A DNA stretch of 64,000 bases from Paenibacillus silviterrae (lineage in GTDB: Bacteria > Bacillota > Bacilli > Paenibacillales > NBRC-103111). The translations under genes and the position numbers were made by a program. Where the stretch lies: the NCBI RefSeq assembly GCF_030167925.1, contig NZ_JASKUT010000001.1, forward strand, positions 1 through 64,000, written 5' to 3'. This document shows, piece after piece, positions 55,399 through 64,000 of the stretch. Position 1 is the stretch's first letter. Each line of letters begins with the position of its first letter. The notes under the pieces were generated by a model. That model saw only the letters and a list, made by a program, of their open reading frames with translations, ran no database searches and was not told where the DNA came from.

Positions 55399-56727
55399 TT
55401 AGTCCTTTTTCGTATAAGGCACCTTCACATGGACGAACAGCCCGATGATCACCAGCACGGTAAGGGAGCCGAGTGCAATACGGCTCGCAAGATTGCCGCT
55501 GTCGGCGAGCAGCAGGGTGATCGTACCGTACAGCAGCGGTCCGACAATGGAAGACACCTTGCCGGAGAAGGCGAACAAGCCGAAGAATTGGCCCCGTTTC
55601 TCCTCCGGCGTCAGCTCCACGATCATCGTTCGCGAAGTCACCCACATGGCGCCCATCGCTACGCCGTATAAGCTTCCGGCCGCCCAGAATACCGGCTCAT
55701 TCGTAGCGGTAGAGGCAAGAGCAATCGAGATGATCATGATGACGGCAACGGCACTGACAGAGCGCTTAGCGCCGACGCTTCGGGTCACGTAGCCGAAGAC
55801 GAACGAACCGATGATGCTCGACACCGTAGATACAAGGTAGAGCAGAATGAATTGGCCGGTAGAGAAGCCGATGACCGTTTTGGCGTACACGCCCATGACT
55901 GCGATGGCCGTAGCTACCGCGTCATTGAAGAAGAAGTACGCGATCATGAAGAGGAACACGGCACGATAAAGCTTCGCTTCCTTGAAGGTAGCGTAAATTT
56001 CTTTATACCCGCTGAAGAAGGAAGGCTTCTTGCCGGATGCAACCGCCCGGGCGGGCTTCTCCTTATACATGAAGAAGATTGGCAGCGAGAAGACGAGATA
56101 CAGCAGAGCCGTAGGGATGAACGATTCATGAAAGCCGTCATTGCCGATGAAAGGATACACGGAAAGTCCCATCAGCGTACCGATATAGCCGACTGCCACG
56201 CCGAACCCGGAGATAAGCGGTATTTCCTTCTCCTGCCCCAGATCGGAGATCATGGCGTCGTAGAACACGAGACTGGAGTTATAGAAAAATTTGGCTACCA
56301 TGAACAGGAGCAGCACCATACATAGGGATGCCGGCAGGCCGGCCCAGGTCATCGATGTGTTCCAAGAAGCGAACAGTCCCATGAGCAGCGTGCTGAAGAT
56401 ACTGATGAGCGCGAAGGGGACGAGAAACTTCTTTTTACGTCCCGTCCGGTCGATCCATACGCCGAACAGCGGCGACATCAGCACTAGAAAGAAGCTGGCG
56501 AGCGCATTGGTGTAGGACACGAAGGTGCTGGCAATTTGGTTCATTTTCTCGCTGCCCCCAAGCACCTCCTGCAAATAAAACGGAAAAAAAATCGTTACGA
56601 TGTTCGAGGTGAAGATCGTGTTGGCAAAGTCATAAAGGGCCCAAGCCAGAACGGGAATGGAAAAATAGAGGCCTATCCCCGATCGGGCGGGTGCGGGCTG
56701 CTGCAGGGGCGCTTTTGGGTTTGTCAT
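55399..56727 (-). CDS. MFS transporter of the UMF1 family
   Basis: The 442-residue carrier has about twelve transmembrane segments. WALYDFANTIFTSNIVTIFFP near the N-terminus is the Atg22/UMF1 signature, and PLFGVWIDRTGRKKKFLVP is the MFS loop 2-3 motif. FFFNDAVATAIAVMGVYAK and WVTSRTMIVELTPEEKRGQFFGLF in the second half are also family-typical. The substrate is unknown. The ATG at 56727 follows AAGGAGAG by five bases. A mildly basic C-terminus (VKVPYTKKD) faces the cytoplasm. Confidence 0.87.
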   Translation of the reverse strand: MTNPKAPLQQPAPARSGIGLYFSIPVLAWALYDFANTIFTSNIVTIFFPFYLQEVLGGSEKMNQIASTFVSYTNALASFFLVLMSPLFGVWIDRTGRKKKFLVPFALISIFSTLLMGLFASWNTSMTWAGLPASLCMVLLLFMVAKFFYNSSLVFYDAMISDLGQEKEIPLISGFGVAVGYIGTLMGLSVYPFIGNDGFHESFIPTALLYLVFSLPIFFMYKEKPARAVASGKKPSFFSGYKEIYATFKEAKLYRAVFLFMIAYFFFNDAVATAIAVMGVYAKTVIGFSTGQFILLYLVSTVSSIIGSFVFGYVTRSVGAKRSVSAVAVIMIISIALASTATNEPVFWAAGSLYGVAMGAMWVTSRTMIVELTPEEKRGQFFGLFAFSGKVSSIVGPLLYGTITLLLADSGNLASRIALGSLTVLVIIGLFVHVKVPYTKKD

Positions 56728-56901
56728 GGATTCTCTCCTTCGATGCAAGAATGGGTACTGAAGGAATTCCATTGCGACAGCCGGAATTCCTCTTTCTTTA
56801 CACGAATTTTATAGGGCGGTCAGCTTAAGAAGTTTTCACCATTCTGCCGCCGCTGCCATGGTACAATAGTGATGTCATTTTACGAATTAGAGGGGATGTT
56901 T

Positions 56902-58626
56902 ATGTCTGCATTTCGTCGTTATGCTTCCGTAGTAACTATTGCAACGCTCTTGTTCTCCAGTCAGCTCCCCGCACCCTCCGCGAGCGCGAATGAGTCGGAA
57001 CCGGTTGCTCCGGTGTCAGTGCAAATTAACGGTACGCTCCAAGCCTACGAGCAGCCGCCGATCATCTTGAACGGCTCCACCCTGGTACCGCTTCGCGGCA
57101 TTTTCGAAGCGCTGGGCGCCACCGTCATCTGGGACGGCAGCACCCGTACGGTGAGCGGGTTTAAGGATACAACGCGCGTGATTCTTGGTATCAATAAGAA
57201 CGAAGCGGAGATCAACGGCAAGGCCGTTCAGCTGGAGCAGCCTGCCGTATTGATAAGCGGCAATACGCTGGTGCCGGCCCGCTTCGTCAGCGAATCACTC
57301 GGAGCCCAGGTCGCCTGGGATGAAGCGACACGTACCGTACGGATCACGACAAAGCCTCAAGGGTCTTCAGCCGATGCGTTCGCTAAGGCGTCGCATCAGC
57401 TGCCGCTAACGATCAACGGCATGGAGGATTATAAGCTGCCTTCTCCGCTGCCGGCCATTCGGACGAACGTCGGGACGCCTCACACGTTCAAGGCGAAGCA
57501 GTCTTGGAAGTCGTTCAGCACCAAGTATTTCGATATATATTACTTTGCTCAAGAAGAAGATGTGCTCCGGATGTCCACCCGGTTTGATCTTATTCAACAA
57601 TTCCTGCTGGAGCGGTTCGGAGTACGGCCGTTTGGCGAGCGGATCCCGGTATATTTTCAGGATGAAGAAAATTACACGCATGAATCCAGGCTGTCCTTCG
57701 GTCATGCGCGCTGGAATACGAACGAGAAGGCAATGTTCATTCAGCTGACGGAGGATACGAGCATTGACCGCGTGCTGGCGACGTTCAAGCACGAGCTGAC
57801 GCACGCCATGACCTTCAGCCATCCTGAGAGCAAGCTGGACGCGAGCACGTTCCTCGGCGAGGCTGCGGCAACCTACTATGAGCAGGCGGAGCCGCATCCG
57901 AACTTTGTCCGTCACTCCGTGCTTTATGAGGCGTATAAGGGGAACCGGCTGCTGCCCTTCGCCTCGATCCCGGACAATAATCAGGAATGGAAGAAGGAGC
58001 AGATCTCGCTGATCTACGCGCAATCGCAGTCGTTCTACACTTATCTGGTCGAGAGCTACGGGGAGACGAAGATCAACAACCTGTGGTTCGTCCGGGGAGA
58101 ATGGAAGGATGTCATCAAGCAGGTGACCGGCAAATCGGCAGAGCAGCTGGAGCAGGATTGGAAGAACAGCCTCAAGGGAAGGTTCGAGCAAAACAAAGCG
58201 TACCGAGGCGTCCTGTTCTACGATGACGGGGCCAAATATATCGGAGAGCTGCGGAACGGCCTGCCACACGGTCAGGGCAAGCAATTCTTCAACGGCCGTT
58301 TGCGCTACGAGGGAGGCTTTGCCGATGATAAATACCATGGAACCGGCACGTACTATCACGACGAAGGGGCCAAGTACGTAGGCGAGTGGAAAAACGGCGA
58401 GCAGGAGGGCCGGGGCAAAGCCTATGCGAACGACGGGGCGCTTATCTACGAGGGAGACTTCGTGAAAGGAAACTTCAACGGGCAAGGCACCTACTATTAC
58501 CAAGGCGGCCAAAAGTATGTCGGGCAGTTCAAGGACGATAAGCCGAACGGGATCGGCACGGTGTACTCCGCATCCGGGGAAGTGCTGTTCTCCGGAACCT
58601 TCAAGGACGGAGATCCGGTTCGATAG
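56902..58626 (+). CDS. Secreted protein combining copper-amine-oxidase N-domains, a HExxH peptidase-like domain and MORN repeats
   Basis: The 574-residue exported protein has a signal peptide (about 1-28, ending SASA). A copper_amine_oxidase_N1-type domain follows (about 36-150) with ILNGSTLVPLRGIFEALGA and ISGNTLVPARFVSESLGAQV, a fold that Paenibacillus uses as a generic wall-binding module. A gluzincin-like peptidase domain (about 200-430) has FKHELTHAMTF as HExxH and LGEAAATYYE supplying the third ligand glutamate. Finally, five MORN repeats (about 435-574) include YIGELRNGLPHGQGKQ and YVGEWKNGEQEGRGKAY. GAGGGG precedes the ATG at 56902, and a TACAAT -10 lies upstream. MORN repeats on a secreted bacterial peptidase are unusual; role unknown. 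Confidence 0.82.
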   Translation: MSAFRRYASVVTIATLLFSSQLPAPSASANESEPVAPVSVQINGTLQAYEQPPIILNGSTLVPLRGIFEALGATVIWDGSTRTVSGFKDTTRVILGINKNEAEINGKAVQLEQPAVLISGNTLVPARFVSESLGAQVAWDEATRTVRITTKPQGSSADAFAKASHQLPLTINGMEDYKLPSPLPAIRTNVGTPHTFKAKQSWKSFSTKYFDIYYFAQEEDVLRMSTRFDLIQQFLLERFGVRPFGERIPVYFQDEENYTHESRLSFGHARWNTNEKAMFIQLTEDTSIDRVLATFKHELTHAMTFSHPESKLDASTFLGEAAATYYEQAEPHPNFVRHSVLYEAYKGNRLLPFASIPDNNQEWKKEQISLIYAQSQSFYTYLVESYGETKINNLWFVRGEWKDVIKQVTGKSAEQLEQDWKNSLKGRFEQNKAYRGVLFYDDGAKYIGELRNGLPHGQGKQFFNGRLRYEGGFADDKYHGTGTYYHDEGAKYVGEWKNGEQEGRGKAYANDGALIYEGDFVKGNFNGQGTYYYQGGQKYVGQFKDDKPNGIGTVYSASGEVLFSGTFKDGDPVR

Positions 58627-58710
58627 GCGATGTTTTCCGTCTTGTCCGCAAGAGGCGGTACGTGGTAAAATGTGGTCCAGAAGATGCCGTATAACGGAGC
58701 TGTCCTGCAG

Positions 58711-59067
58711 ATGAACAAATATGAAGCTGAATTCAGCAACTTGGTTAAGGCTTACCGCAAAAGGCATATGGGCAAGGGGCCTCGTGAAATCCGCACCACC
58801 TTCTGTAAGAACTGGGCGATTTGCGAGATGGAGGGCAATCTCTCCCCGGTGGAGAAATTCATCGCTTCCGCCGTCGACGGGAAGCAGGTGCTGCGCTCCG
58901 CCCGCACGGAGATGGTGAAGGAAATATACCGCACCCATCCTCCCGTGGAGATGGAGGAGCTGCTCGGGGCCAAATTCCTCGAGCTGTATGTCGATATCGA
59001 TTTGGATAAGGATTTTGGAATGAGCATCTTTGTCTTCGATCAGAACATTGAGTTAAAATTCTCATAA
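58711..59067 (+). CDS. DUF2294-family protein
   Basis: The 118-residue protein matches DUF2294: NLVKAYRKRHMGKGPREIRTT (residues 9-29), the central EGNLSPVEKFIAS, and LLGAKFLELYVDIDLDKDFGMSIFVF at the end. Members are soluble and of unknown function, in some genomes near formate or ion-transport genes. It lies directly before a formate-dehydrogenase-like gene, separated by a terminator. GGAG lies ten or so bases before the ATG at 58711. Confidence 0.8.
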   Translation: MNKYEAEFSNLVKAYRKRHMGKGPREIRTTFCKNWAICEMEGNLSPVEKFIASAVDGKQVLRSARTEMVKEIYRTHPPVEMEELLGAKFLELYVDIDLDKDFGMSIFVFDQNIELKFS

Positions 59068-59126
59068 ACAGAATACAATGATCATGTGCCGTTGGCACTT
59101 GGCAGCGCTCCTGCTCAAGACTAACC

Positions 59127-59199
59127 GCCGCAATCGACGTAACACCTACCCCTGTATTTCGTACGGGAGCTATGGGTTATGTTCGTTGCGGCTTTTTTC
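59127..59199 (+). terminator. Long terminator hairpin before the molybdoenzyme gene
   Basis: GCCGCAAxCGxxGTAAC pairs with GTTATGxxCGTTGCGGC over a long imperfect stem with an inner stem-loop, followed by six T residues. It most simply ends the DUF2294 transcript. TTGGAA (59200-59205) and TACAAA (59223-59228), 17 bases apart, then form a weak promoter for the next gene. Confidence 0.7.
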
Positions 59200-59253
59200 T
59201 TGGAAATTCATGGGGCAGCGCTTACAAATGTATGGACAAAAGGGGTAGTGAAC

Positions 59254-61605
59254 ATGGGAACAACCAAACATTCGGGACGGGTGAAGCTGCCGGGACGGCC
59301 GGACCCGAGCCTGTGGGTCAGCAAGGTGCCGTTCGGGCTGCAGCAGCTCAAGCCCAGACATATACGCGATACGCTGAAGGTGGCCTGGGAGAATCGCGAT
59401 CAGCTTCCTTATGCGTACCGTATCCTTACGCAGGGCGTATGCGACGGCTGCGCGCTGGGCGTGTCGGGCTTGTACGATCAGACGCTGGAAGGACCGCACC
59501 TGTGCACGACAAGGCTGAACGTGCTTCGGCTGAATACGATGCCGGCCATACCCGAGAAGACGCTTCATGCGGATATTGAGGAGCTGCGGAAGCTGGACAG
59601 CACGGAGCTGCGCAAGCTCGGCCGCCTGCCTTATCCGCTGATCAGGAAGAAGGGCGAACGCCGCTTCCGCAGAGCAAGCTGGGAGGAGGCGCTGGAGCTG
59701 ATCGCAGGGAAAATCCGCGCGATCGACCCGAAGCAGCTGGCCTTTTATTTGACGGCCCGGGGGATTACGAATGAATCGTATTATGCAGCGGCTAAGGCAG
59801 CGCGATTTCTCGGCACGAACCATATTGACAACGCTTCCCGAATTTGTCACTCGCCATCCAAAACGGCATTGAAGCGCTCGGTGGGCATCGGCGCCTCGAG
59901 CTGCAGCTATAAGGATTGGATCGGCACCGATGTGCTGGTCTTCTGGGGCAGCGTAGCCGCCAATAATCAGCCGGTGTCTACCAAATATATGTACGCGGCG
60001 AAACGGGCGGGCACGAAGATCGTTGTCATCAATCCTTATCATGAGCCCTCCATGGATCGCTACTGGATTCCTTCGATTCCGGAGTCGGCATTATTCGGTA
60101 CGAAGCTGGCCGACGATTTTTACCAGGTCAACATTGGCGGAGACATCGCCTTCATGAACGGCGTCATGAAAGCCTGGTTCGAGATGGAGGAGGAGCAGCC
60201 GGGCTCGGCTGTAAATCATGAATTTGTAAAGGAGCATACGAACGGCTATGAAGAGCTAAGGGCTCACATTGCCGCTTTGGGCTGGAGCGAGCTGGAGGCC
60301 TCCTCGGGGATGAGCTGCGGACGAATGCGGGAGTTCGCCCGGCTGCTGGCGGGAGCGGGCTCCGCCGTCTTCGTCTGGAGCATGGGGCTGACCCAGCACC
60401 GCTTCGGGACGGACAACATTTCGCAGGTGGCGAATCTGGCGCTGCTGCGCGGCTTCCTAGGCCGGGAGCATTGCGGCCTGATGCCGATTCGGGGGCATAG
60501 CGGCGTGCAAGGCTCCGGTGAAATGGGGGCGGACCCATTCAGTCTCCCTGGAGGCGACGATACGGAGGAGAACCGGCGGCGCATAGAAGCGCTGTGGGGG
60601 TTTCAGCTGCCCGGCTGGCAGGGGGACATCGTCGGGGTATCGCTGGAAAATGCGCTGCTGCCGGAGGAGCATGAGCGTAAGCTGAAGGTGTTCTACACCT
60701 CCGGAGGCAATTTCCTCGAGACGATGCCGGATCCTGCGTTCGTACGCCGCTGTCTGGAGGCTACCGAGCTTCGCGTGCATCAGGACATCATCTTGAATTC
60801 ATCTACGCTGGTGGATGCGCAGGAGACTGTCGTCGTCCTTCCGGCGATGACCCGCTATGAGCAGCCGGGGGGTGGCACCTCCACCTCGACCGAGCGCATG
60901 GTCTATTTCTCGCCGGAGATTGAAGGCCCGAGACTGCCCGAGGCCCGTCCGGAATGGCGGATTTATGCGGATTTGGCGGCACGGGTGAAGCCGGAGTCGG
61001 CTGCGCTGGTCCGCTTCGATAGCGCCGAGGCGATCCGAAGGGAGATAGCACAGGCTGCGCTGAACTATGACGGCATCCAGCATCTGAAGGCTCGCGGTGA
61101 CGTGTTTCAGTGGGGCGGCGCCTGGCTGTGCGAGGGCGGGATATGTCCGACGGCGGATGGCCGAGGCCGGCTCCTGCCGATCGAGCTGCCGGAGCGCCGC
61201 AAGCCGGAGGGACATTTCTATGTGACGACAAGGCGCGGGAAACAGTTCAATTCCATGATCTACAGCGAAACGGATCCGTTCAACGGGGCGGACCGGTATG
61301 ACGTTCTGCTTCACCCTGACGATGCTGCGGCGATCGGTGTCCGTGAGGGAGACGCCATCGTGGTTTATAACCGCTTCGGCACGTTCCAGGGACGGGCGAA
61401 GCCGGAACGGGTGAAGGCGGGCAATATCGAGGTGCACTGGCCGGAGGGGAATGTGCTGCTGCCGAAGGGGGTTTACGAGCCGCATGCGGGCATCCCGGAA
61501 TATAATACGGCCGTTATCGTTGAGAAGGCGGAAACGTTTCATGCGCTTAAGGACACCAAGTATGTGGAGAAGCGAATCGATGAGCTGGAGCTCGAAAGCG
61601 AGTGA
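59254..61605 (+). CDS. FdhF/YdeP-family molybdopterin oxidoreductase
   Basis: The 783-residue protein is an alpha-subunit-type molybdoenzyme of the FdhF/YdeP group. It has the N-terminal Fe-S cluster cysteines in GVCDGCALGVSGLYDQ and HLCTTRLN (near residues 64-90) and a probable Mo ligand cysteine in NASRICHSPSKTALKRS (near 204). The bis-MGD binding region contains LVFWGSVAANNQPVS, VVINPYHEPSMDRY and MPIRGHSGVQGSGEMG. The C-terminal MGD domain has FYVTTRRGKQFNSMIY. YdeP relatives aid acid or redox stress; formate may not be the substrate. The ATG at 59254 has AAAGGGG upstream. It overlaps fdhD. Confidence 0.9.
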   Translation: MGTTKHSGRVKLPGRPDPSLWVSKVPFGLQQLKPRHIRDTLKVAWENRDQLPYAYRILTQGVCDGCALGVSGLYDQTLEGPHLCTTRLNVLRLNTMPAIPEKTLHADIEELRKLDSTELRKLGRLPYPLIRKKGERRFRRASWEEALELIAGKIRAIDPKQLAFYLTARGITNESYYAAAKAARFLGTNHIDNASRICHSPSKTALKRSVGIGASSCSYKDWIGTDVLVFWGSVAANNQPVSTKYMYAAKRAGTKIVVINPYHEPSMDRYWIPSIPESALFGTKLADDFYQVNIGGDIAFMNGVMKAWFEMEEEQPGSAVNHEFVKEHTNGYEELRAHIAALGWSELEASSGMSCGRMREFARLLAGAGSAVFVWSMGLTQHRFGTDNISQVANLALLRGFLGREHCGLMPIRGHSGVQGSGEMGADPFSLPGGDDTEENRRRIEALWGFQLPGWQGDIVGVSLENALLPEEHERKLKVFYTSGGNFLETMPDPAFVRRCLEATELRVHQDIILNSSTLVDAQETVVVLPAMTRYEQPGGGTSTSTERMVYFSPEIEGPRLPEARPEWRIYADLAARVKPESAALVRFDSAEAIRREIAQAALNYDGIQHLKARGDVFQWGGAWLCEGGICPTADGRGRLLPIELPERRKPEGHFYVTTRRGKQFNSMIYSETDPFNGADRYDVLLHPDDAAAIGVREGDAIVVYNRFGTFQGRAKPERVKAGNIEVHWPEGNVLLPKGVYEPHAGIPEYNTAVIVEKAETFHALKDTKYVEKRIDELELESE

Positions 61606-62411
61606 GGACGATGGAGCGGGAGATGATGTCCCTAAGGCCGATTTGGCGTTACGAAGGAGGGGAATTTACCTTACGGCAGGATGCCGTTTCGACGGAGCGG
61701 CCGATTACCGTCAGCATCGGCGGGGAGGAGTTCGCCACGATCGTTTGTACGCCTATCGATATCGAGGAGCTAGTGATAGGCTTTCTGGCCTCGGAGGGGC
61801 TGATTCGTACCGCCGACGAGCTTCTTTCCCTGCAGCTGGATGAAAGCAAGGGCTTCGCCTATATCGAGCTTGCGAATCCCGGCATGCTGCAGCTTGCCGA
61901 TCACTCCAAGCGGCTGATCGGCTCCTGCTGCGGCAAGAGCCGCCAGTTGTACTGGCGCAGCGATGCAAGGACGGCCAAGACGATCCGCTCCCGCGACCGG
62001 CTGACCCCGGAGCAGTGTGTGAAGCTTATGCGGGAGCTTCAGGAGCACTCCGTCGCCTTTCAGCTTAGCGGGGGGGTTCATAACGCGGCGCTGTGTACCG
62101 CGGACGAGCTGCTGCTCTGCCGAACCGATATAGGCCGTCACAACGCTTTGGATAAGGTGTACGGCCATTGCTTGCGGCACCGGGTGCCGATGAAAGGGAA
62201 GGTGCTGGCTTTTAGCGGGCGCGTCTCGTCCGAGGTGCTGCTCAAGGTGTCCAAAATGGGGATCGGCACCCTGCTGGCGAGATCCGCACCCACCGAGCTG
62301 GCGCTTCAGCTGGCGGAGGACTTGGGCATTACCGTGGTCGGGTTTCTTCGCGGCGAGAGCTTCAACGTATACACACATCCCGAACGGCTGGGCTTGCAGG
62401 CTCCTATGTGA
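61602..62411 (+). CDS. fdhD: Formate dehydrogenase accessory sulfurtransferase
   Basis: The 269-residue protein passes sulfur to the molybdenum cofactor of the adjacent molybdoenzyme. It contains EEFATIVCTPIDIEELVIGF (near 50-69) and the cysteine pair in LIGSCCGKSRQLY (near 105-117), the likely sulfur-carrying site. FQLSGGVHNAALC, TDIGRHNALDKVYGHCL and FLRGESFNVYTHPERL also match FdhD. The GTG at 61602 overlaps the molybdoenzyme stop (GTGA); ATG codons at 61611 and 61626 are alternatives. Tight coupling supports a shared function. Confidence 0.93.
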   Translation: MRTMEREMMSLRPIWRYEGGEFTLRQDAVSTERPITVSIGGEEFATIVCTPIDIEELVIGFLASEGLIRTADELLSLQLDESKGFAYIELANPGMLQLADHSKRLIGSCCGKSRQLYWRSDARTAKTIRSRDRLTPEQCVKLMRELQEHSVAFQLSGGVHNAALCTADELLLCRTDIGRHNALDKVYGHCLRHRVPMKGKVLAFSGRVSSEVLLKVSKMGIGTLLARSAPTELALQLAEDLGITVVGFLRGESFNVYTHPERLGLQAPM

Positions 62412-62479
62412 GGTATCGGACTTATGCTATGATGGTGGATAGGAGAAAACTACTTTCTGCCAGGAGGCGCTGATGACCT

Positions 62480-63097
62480 ATGGGCGTTACGCAAAATGCC
62501 AAGGGAGATTTTCAAGGCCAGTCCATCCTGCCGGCTGTCCGCAAAATGAAGGACATGGAGCGTTTGCTGGACACTCCCTATACGTGGATCGTGCTGCTCG
62601 ACAGCCATATTTCCCAGCTGATGAGCATCGCGCAGCTGGCGAGAAGCCACCGCAAGCAGCTGCTCATTCACGTCGATCTGATCCAGGGTCTGAAAAATGA
62701 TGATTATGCCATCGAATTCCTCTGTCAAAGCGTTAGGCCGGCCGGTATCATCTCCACGCGAAGCAGCGCGGTCGCTACGGCGAAGAAGCATGGGTCTCTA
62801 GCCATTCAGCGCCATTTTCTGCTCGATTCGGGTGCGCTGGAGATGTGCTACAAGCTGGCGGAGAAGATCCGCCCGGATTACATCGAGGTGATGCCCGGCG
62901 TCATGCCGCACATCATCTCCGAGCTGAGGCAGCGTCTGGAGGTACCGATTCTCGCGGGGGGACTCATCCGGTCGGAGCAGGATGTGAATTTGGCGCTGGA
63001 GAGCGGTGCCGTAGCGGTAACGACCTCGCGCAAGGAGCTTTGGGATGCTTTTTCCCCTGCTGCCCCCGCAGCCCCCGCCCCGAGAGGCGGCGTATGA
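62480..63097 (+). CDS. glpP: Glycerol-3-phosphate-responsive antiterminator
   Basis: The 205-residue protein matches GlpP, a TIM-barrel-like RNA-binding antiterminator that, with glycerol-3-phosphate, allows transcription through terminators of glp genes. Features are ILPAVRKMKDMERLL, HISQLMSIAQLARSHRKQLL, HVDLIQGLKNDDYAIEFL and DYIEVMPGVMPHIISEL (near 134-150), and finally PILAGGLIRSEQDVNLAL, the phosphate-binding loop. AGGAGG lies ten bases before the ATG. The glpF/glpK/glpD genes it usually controls are not in the window. An Ala/Pro-rich tail (AAPAAPAPRGGV) is unusual and follows the fold. Confidence 0.92.
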   Translation: MGVTQNAKGDFQGQSILPAVRKMKDMERLLDTPYTWIVLLDSHISQLMSIAQLARSHRKQLLIHVDLIQGLKNDDYAIEFLCQSVRPAGIISTRSSAVATAKKHGSLAIQRHFLLDSGALEMCYKLAEKIRPDYIEVMPGVMPHIISELRQRLEVPILAGGLIRSEQDVNLALESGAVAVTTSRKELWDAFSPAAPAAPAPRGGV

Positions 63098-63834
63098 CAG
63101 CTTACTGGGATGACAGGCATCGGCCATGGCCCGTACCGGACCTGCCCTGGATCATGAAGCAGACATGGAACGATCTTCTGTTTGCCCATTGGCCGATTCG
63201 GCCGGAAGCGCTGCGCCGGCTGGTTCCGGGCAGCCTGCCTATCGATACCTACGACGGGTGGGGCTGGATCGGCGTCGTGCCCTTCGATATGACCGGCATT
63301 CGGATGCGCGGATTGCCGCCCATCCCCTTGACGGACCGGTTCCCGGAGCTGAATGTACGGACCTACGTCACAATCGACGGCAAGCCGGGCGTCTATTTCT
63401 TCAGTCTGGACGCCGCGAACCGGCTTGCCGTGAAGCTGGCTCGGGCGTTCTATCACTTGCCCTACATCTACGCGCGTATGGAGGTTAAGCGGCGGGGCGA
63501 GGTTATCAGCTACACGAGCGTGAGGGCGGACGGCACCCCCGGCGCATTTCAGGCGTCATATCGGCCGATATCCGATACGTTCTTGGCCAGCCCGGGCTCC
63601 ATCGAGGAGTGGTTGACGGAGCGCTACTGCCTGTATACGCTGAATGGCTCCGGACAGCCCTGCCGCTGCGACATACTGCATCCGCTATGGCCGCTCCGAT
63701 TGGCCGAGGCGGAGTTCTCCTTAAATACGATGACGTCAGCGCAAGGAATAGCCGTGGAGGAAACGAAGCCGCTGCTTCACTTTGCAAGCACGATCGATGT
63801 GCGGATTTGGCCTCTGCTTCGCGTGCGTTCCTAA
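63094..63834 (+). CDS. YqjF/DUF2071-family protein
   Basis: The 246-residue protein matches DUF2071 (YqjF): WIMKQTWNDLLFAHWPIRPE, LRRLVPGSLPIDTYDGWGWI and VVPFDMTGIRMRGLPPIP. FPELNVRTYVTIDGKPGVYF and the acetoacetate-decarboxylase-like core LARAFYHLPYIYARM follow. No function is established to my knowledge. Its ATG overlaps the stop of glpP (ATGA), so it is coexpressed. Confidence 0.85.
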   Translation: MTAYWDDRHRPWPVPDLPWIMKQTWNDLLFAHWPIRPEALRRLVPGSLPIDTYDGWGWIGVVPFDMTGIRMRGLPPIPLTDRFPELNVRTYVTIDGKPGVYFFSLDAANRLAVKLARAFYHLPYIYARMEVKRRGEVISYTSVRADGTPGAFQASYRPISDTFLASPGSIEEWLTERYCLYTLNGSGQPCRCDILHPLWPLRLAEAEFSLNTMTSAQGIAVEETKPLLHFASTIDVRIWPLLRVRS

Positions 63835-63919
63835 CGAACACTTCATAAAAGCCCCTGCTTCGGGGAATGTTATCCATGTAAGGTACAGGATGCCATTCTT
63901 TGGAGGAGGGGTTCTTTTG

Positions 63920-64000
63920 ATGGATTCGGCCGTGTGGGAGCGCGTGAAGAACAGCCTTCAAACCTCACAGGATGTCATCTGCAAGGAGTTAACCAGTGCC
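63920..64000 (+). CDS. Start of a further gene, possibly a GerA-type germination protein (partial)
   Basis: GGAGGAGGGG lies eight to nine bases before the ATG at 63920. The 27 codons present (MDSAVWERVKNSLQTSQDVI, then CKELTSA) run off the window. The NSLQTSQDVI pattern recalls the N-terminus of GerA-family spore germination proteins, where a helix and S-x-DV motif begin the first domain, but 27 residues are too few to be sure. Confidence 0.35.
   Translation, partial: MDSAVWERVKNSLQTSQDVICKELTSA

Noticed and set aside
57406..58938. 510-codon minus-strand frame opposite the copper-amine-oxidase-N/HExxH/MORN gene
   Set aside because: It is antisense to a gene with a signal peptide, a HExxH motif and MORN repeats. 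It has no recognisable domain or start site and arises from high GC at third positions.
59068..59253. Molybdenum-cofactor riboswitch before the molybdoenzyme
   Set aside because: The conserved core of that RNA as I know it is not visible; the structure is explained as a terminator. A covariance-model search would decide.

Overview
The window reads as chromosome of an endospore-forming member of the Bacillales, most likely Paenibacillus or a close relative. The evidence is a gerE gene nearly identical in sequence and length (74 aa) to the B. subtilis regulator as I remember it, a FapR-type operator in front of fabH, two giant WIAG-tail repeat proteins, two YheC/YheD-type spore-coat ATP-grasp proteins, CgeB-like glycosyltransferases, GlpP, and strong purine-rich ribosome binding sites with frequent TTG and GTG starts. 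No rRNA, tRNA, CRISPR array or intact insertion sequence was seen.

Layout. 0-5.2 kb: ordinary metabolic genes (end of a haem-copper oxidase subunit, GNAT, cupin, EcsC, SDR, WYL regulator, tag, hotdog thioesterase). 5.3-31.3 kb: a large surface-glycosylation locus. It holds a mini-kinase, a half-length glycosyltransferase, two giant 10-residue-repeat proteins (1611 and 1059 aa), YheC/YheD, a leftward operon (two small Sm-like proteins, a double GT-A protein, GT2, GT4, pyruvyltransferase), a rightward operon (GT-D, UDP-glucose dehydrogenase, GT4, GT2, YheC/YheD), galU, and two more GT4-GT2 pairs. 31.3-44.9 kb: sugar-nucleotide and transferase genes. Five leftward genes together match the UDP-ManNAc(3NAc)A pathway (WbpA/B/E/D/I types). 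They are split by an AT-rich rightward GDP-fucose block (gmd, fcl, GT11, a CgeB-like protein with a histone-H1-like lysine tail, GT4). A second CgeB-like gene follows. 45-64 kb: housekeeping and stress genes (fabH, a two-component system, YcnI, a CAP protein, mscL, MarR, gerE, pirin, catalase, an MFS carrier, a copper-amine-oxidase-N/HExxH/MORN protein, a formate-dehydrogenase-like molybdoenzyme with fdhD, glpP), ending in the first codons of a further gene.

How the genes work together. Five promoters share one exact geometry, AC-N17-CATAnnnTA (or TG), which fits mother-cell sigma-K. They lie before the mini-kinase, the second WIAG-tail gene, the second GT4-GT2 set, the CgeB-like gene and gerE itself. 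I infer that 5.3-44.9 kb encodes a late-sporulation system that builds and decorates a fibrous outer spore layer. The WIAG-tail proteins would be the scaffold or glycan acceptors. The transferases, duplicated and in places strongly basic, would add glycans made from UDP-glucose, UDP-glucuronate, GDP-fucose and a diacetamido-uronic acid. Two sequence facts stand out as probably undescribed: both repeat proteins carry triplications of exactly 390 bp, with unrelated content, and one GT4-GT2 pair together with the CgeB-like protein has become extremely lysine/arginine-rich.
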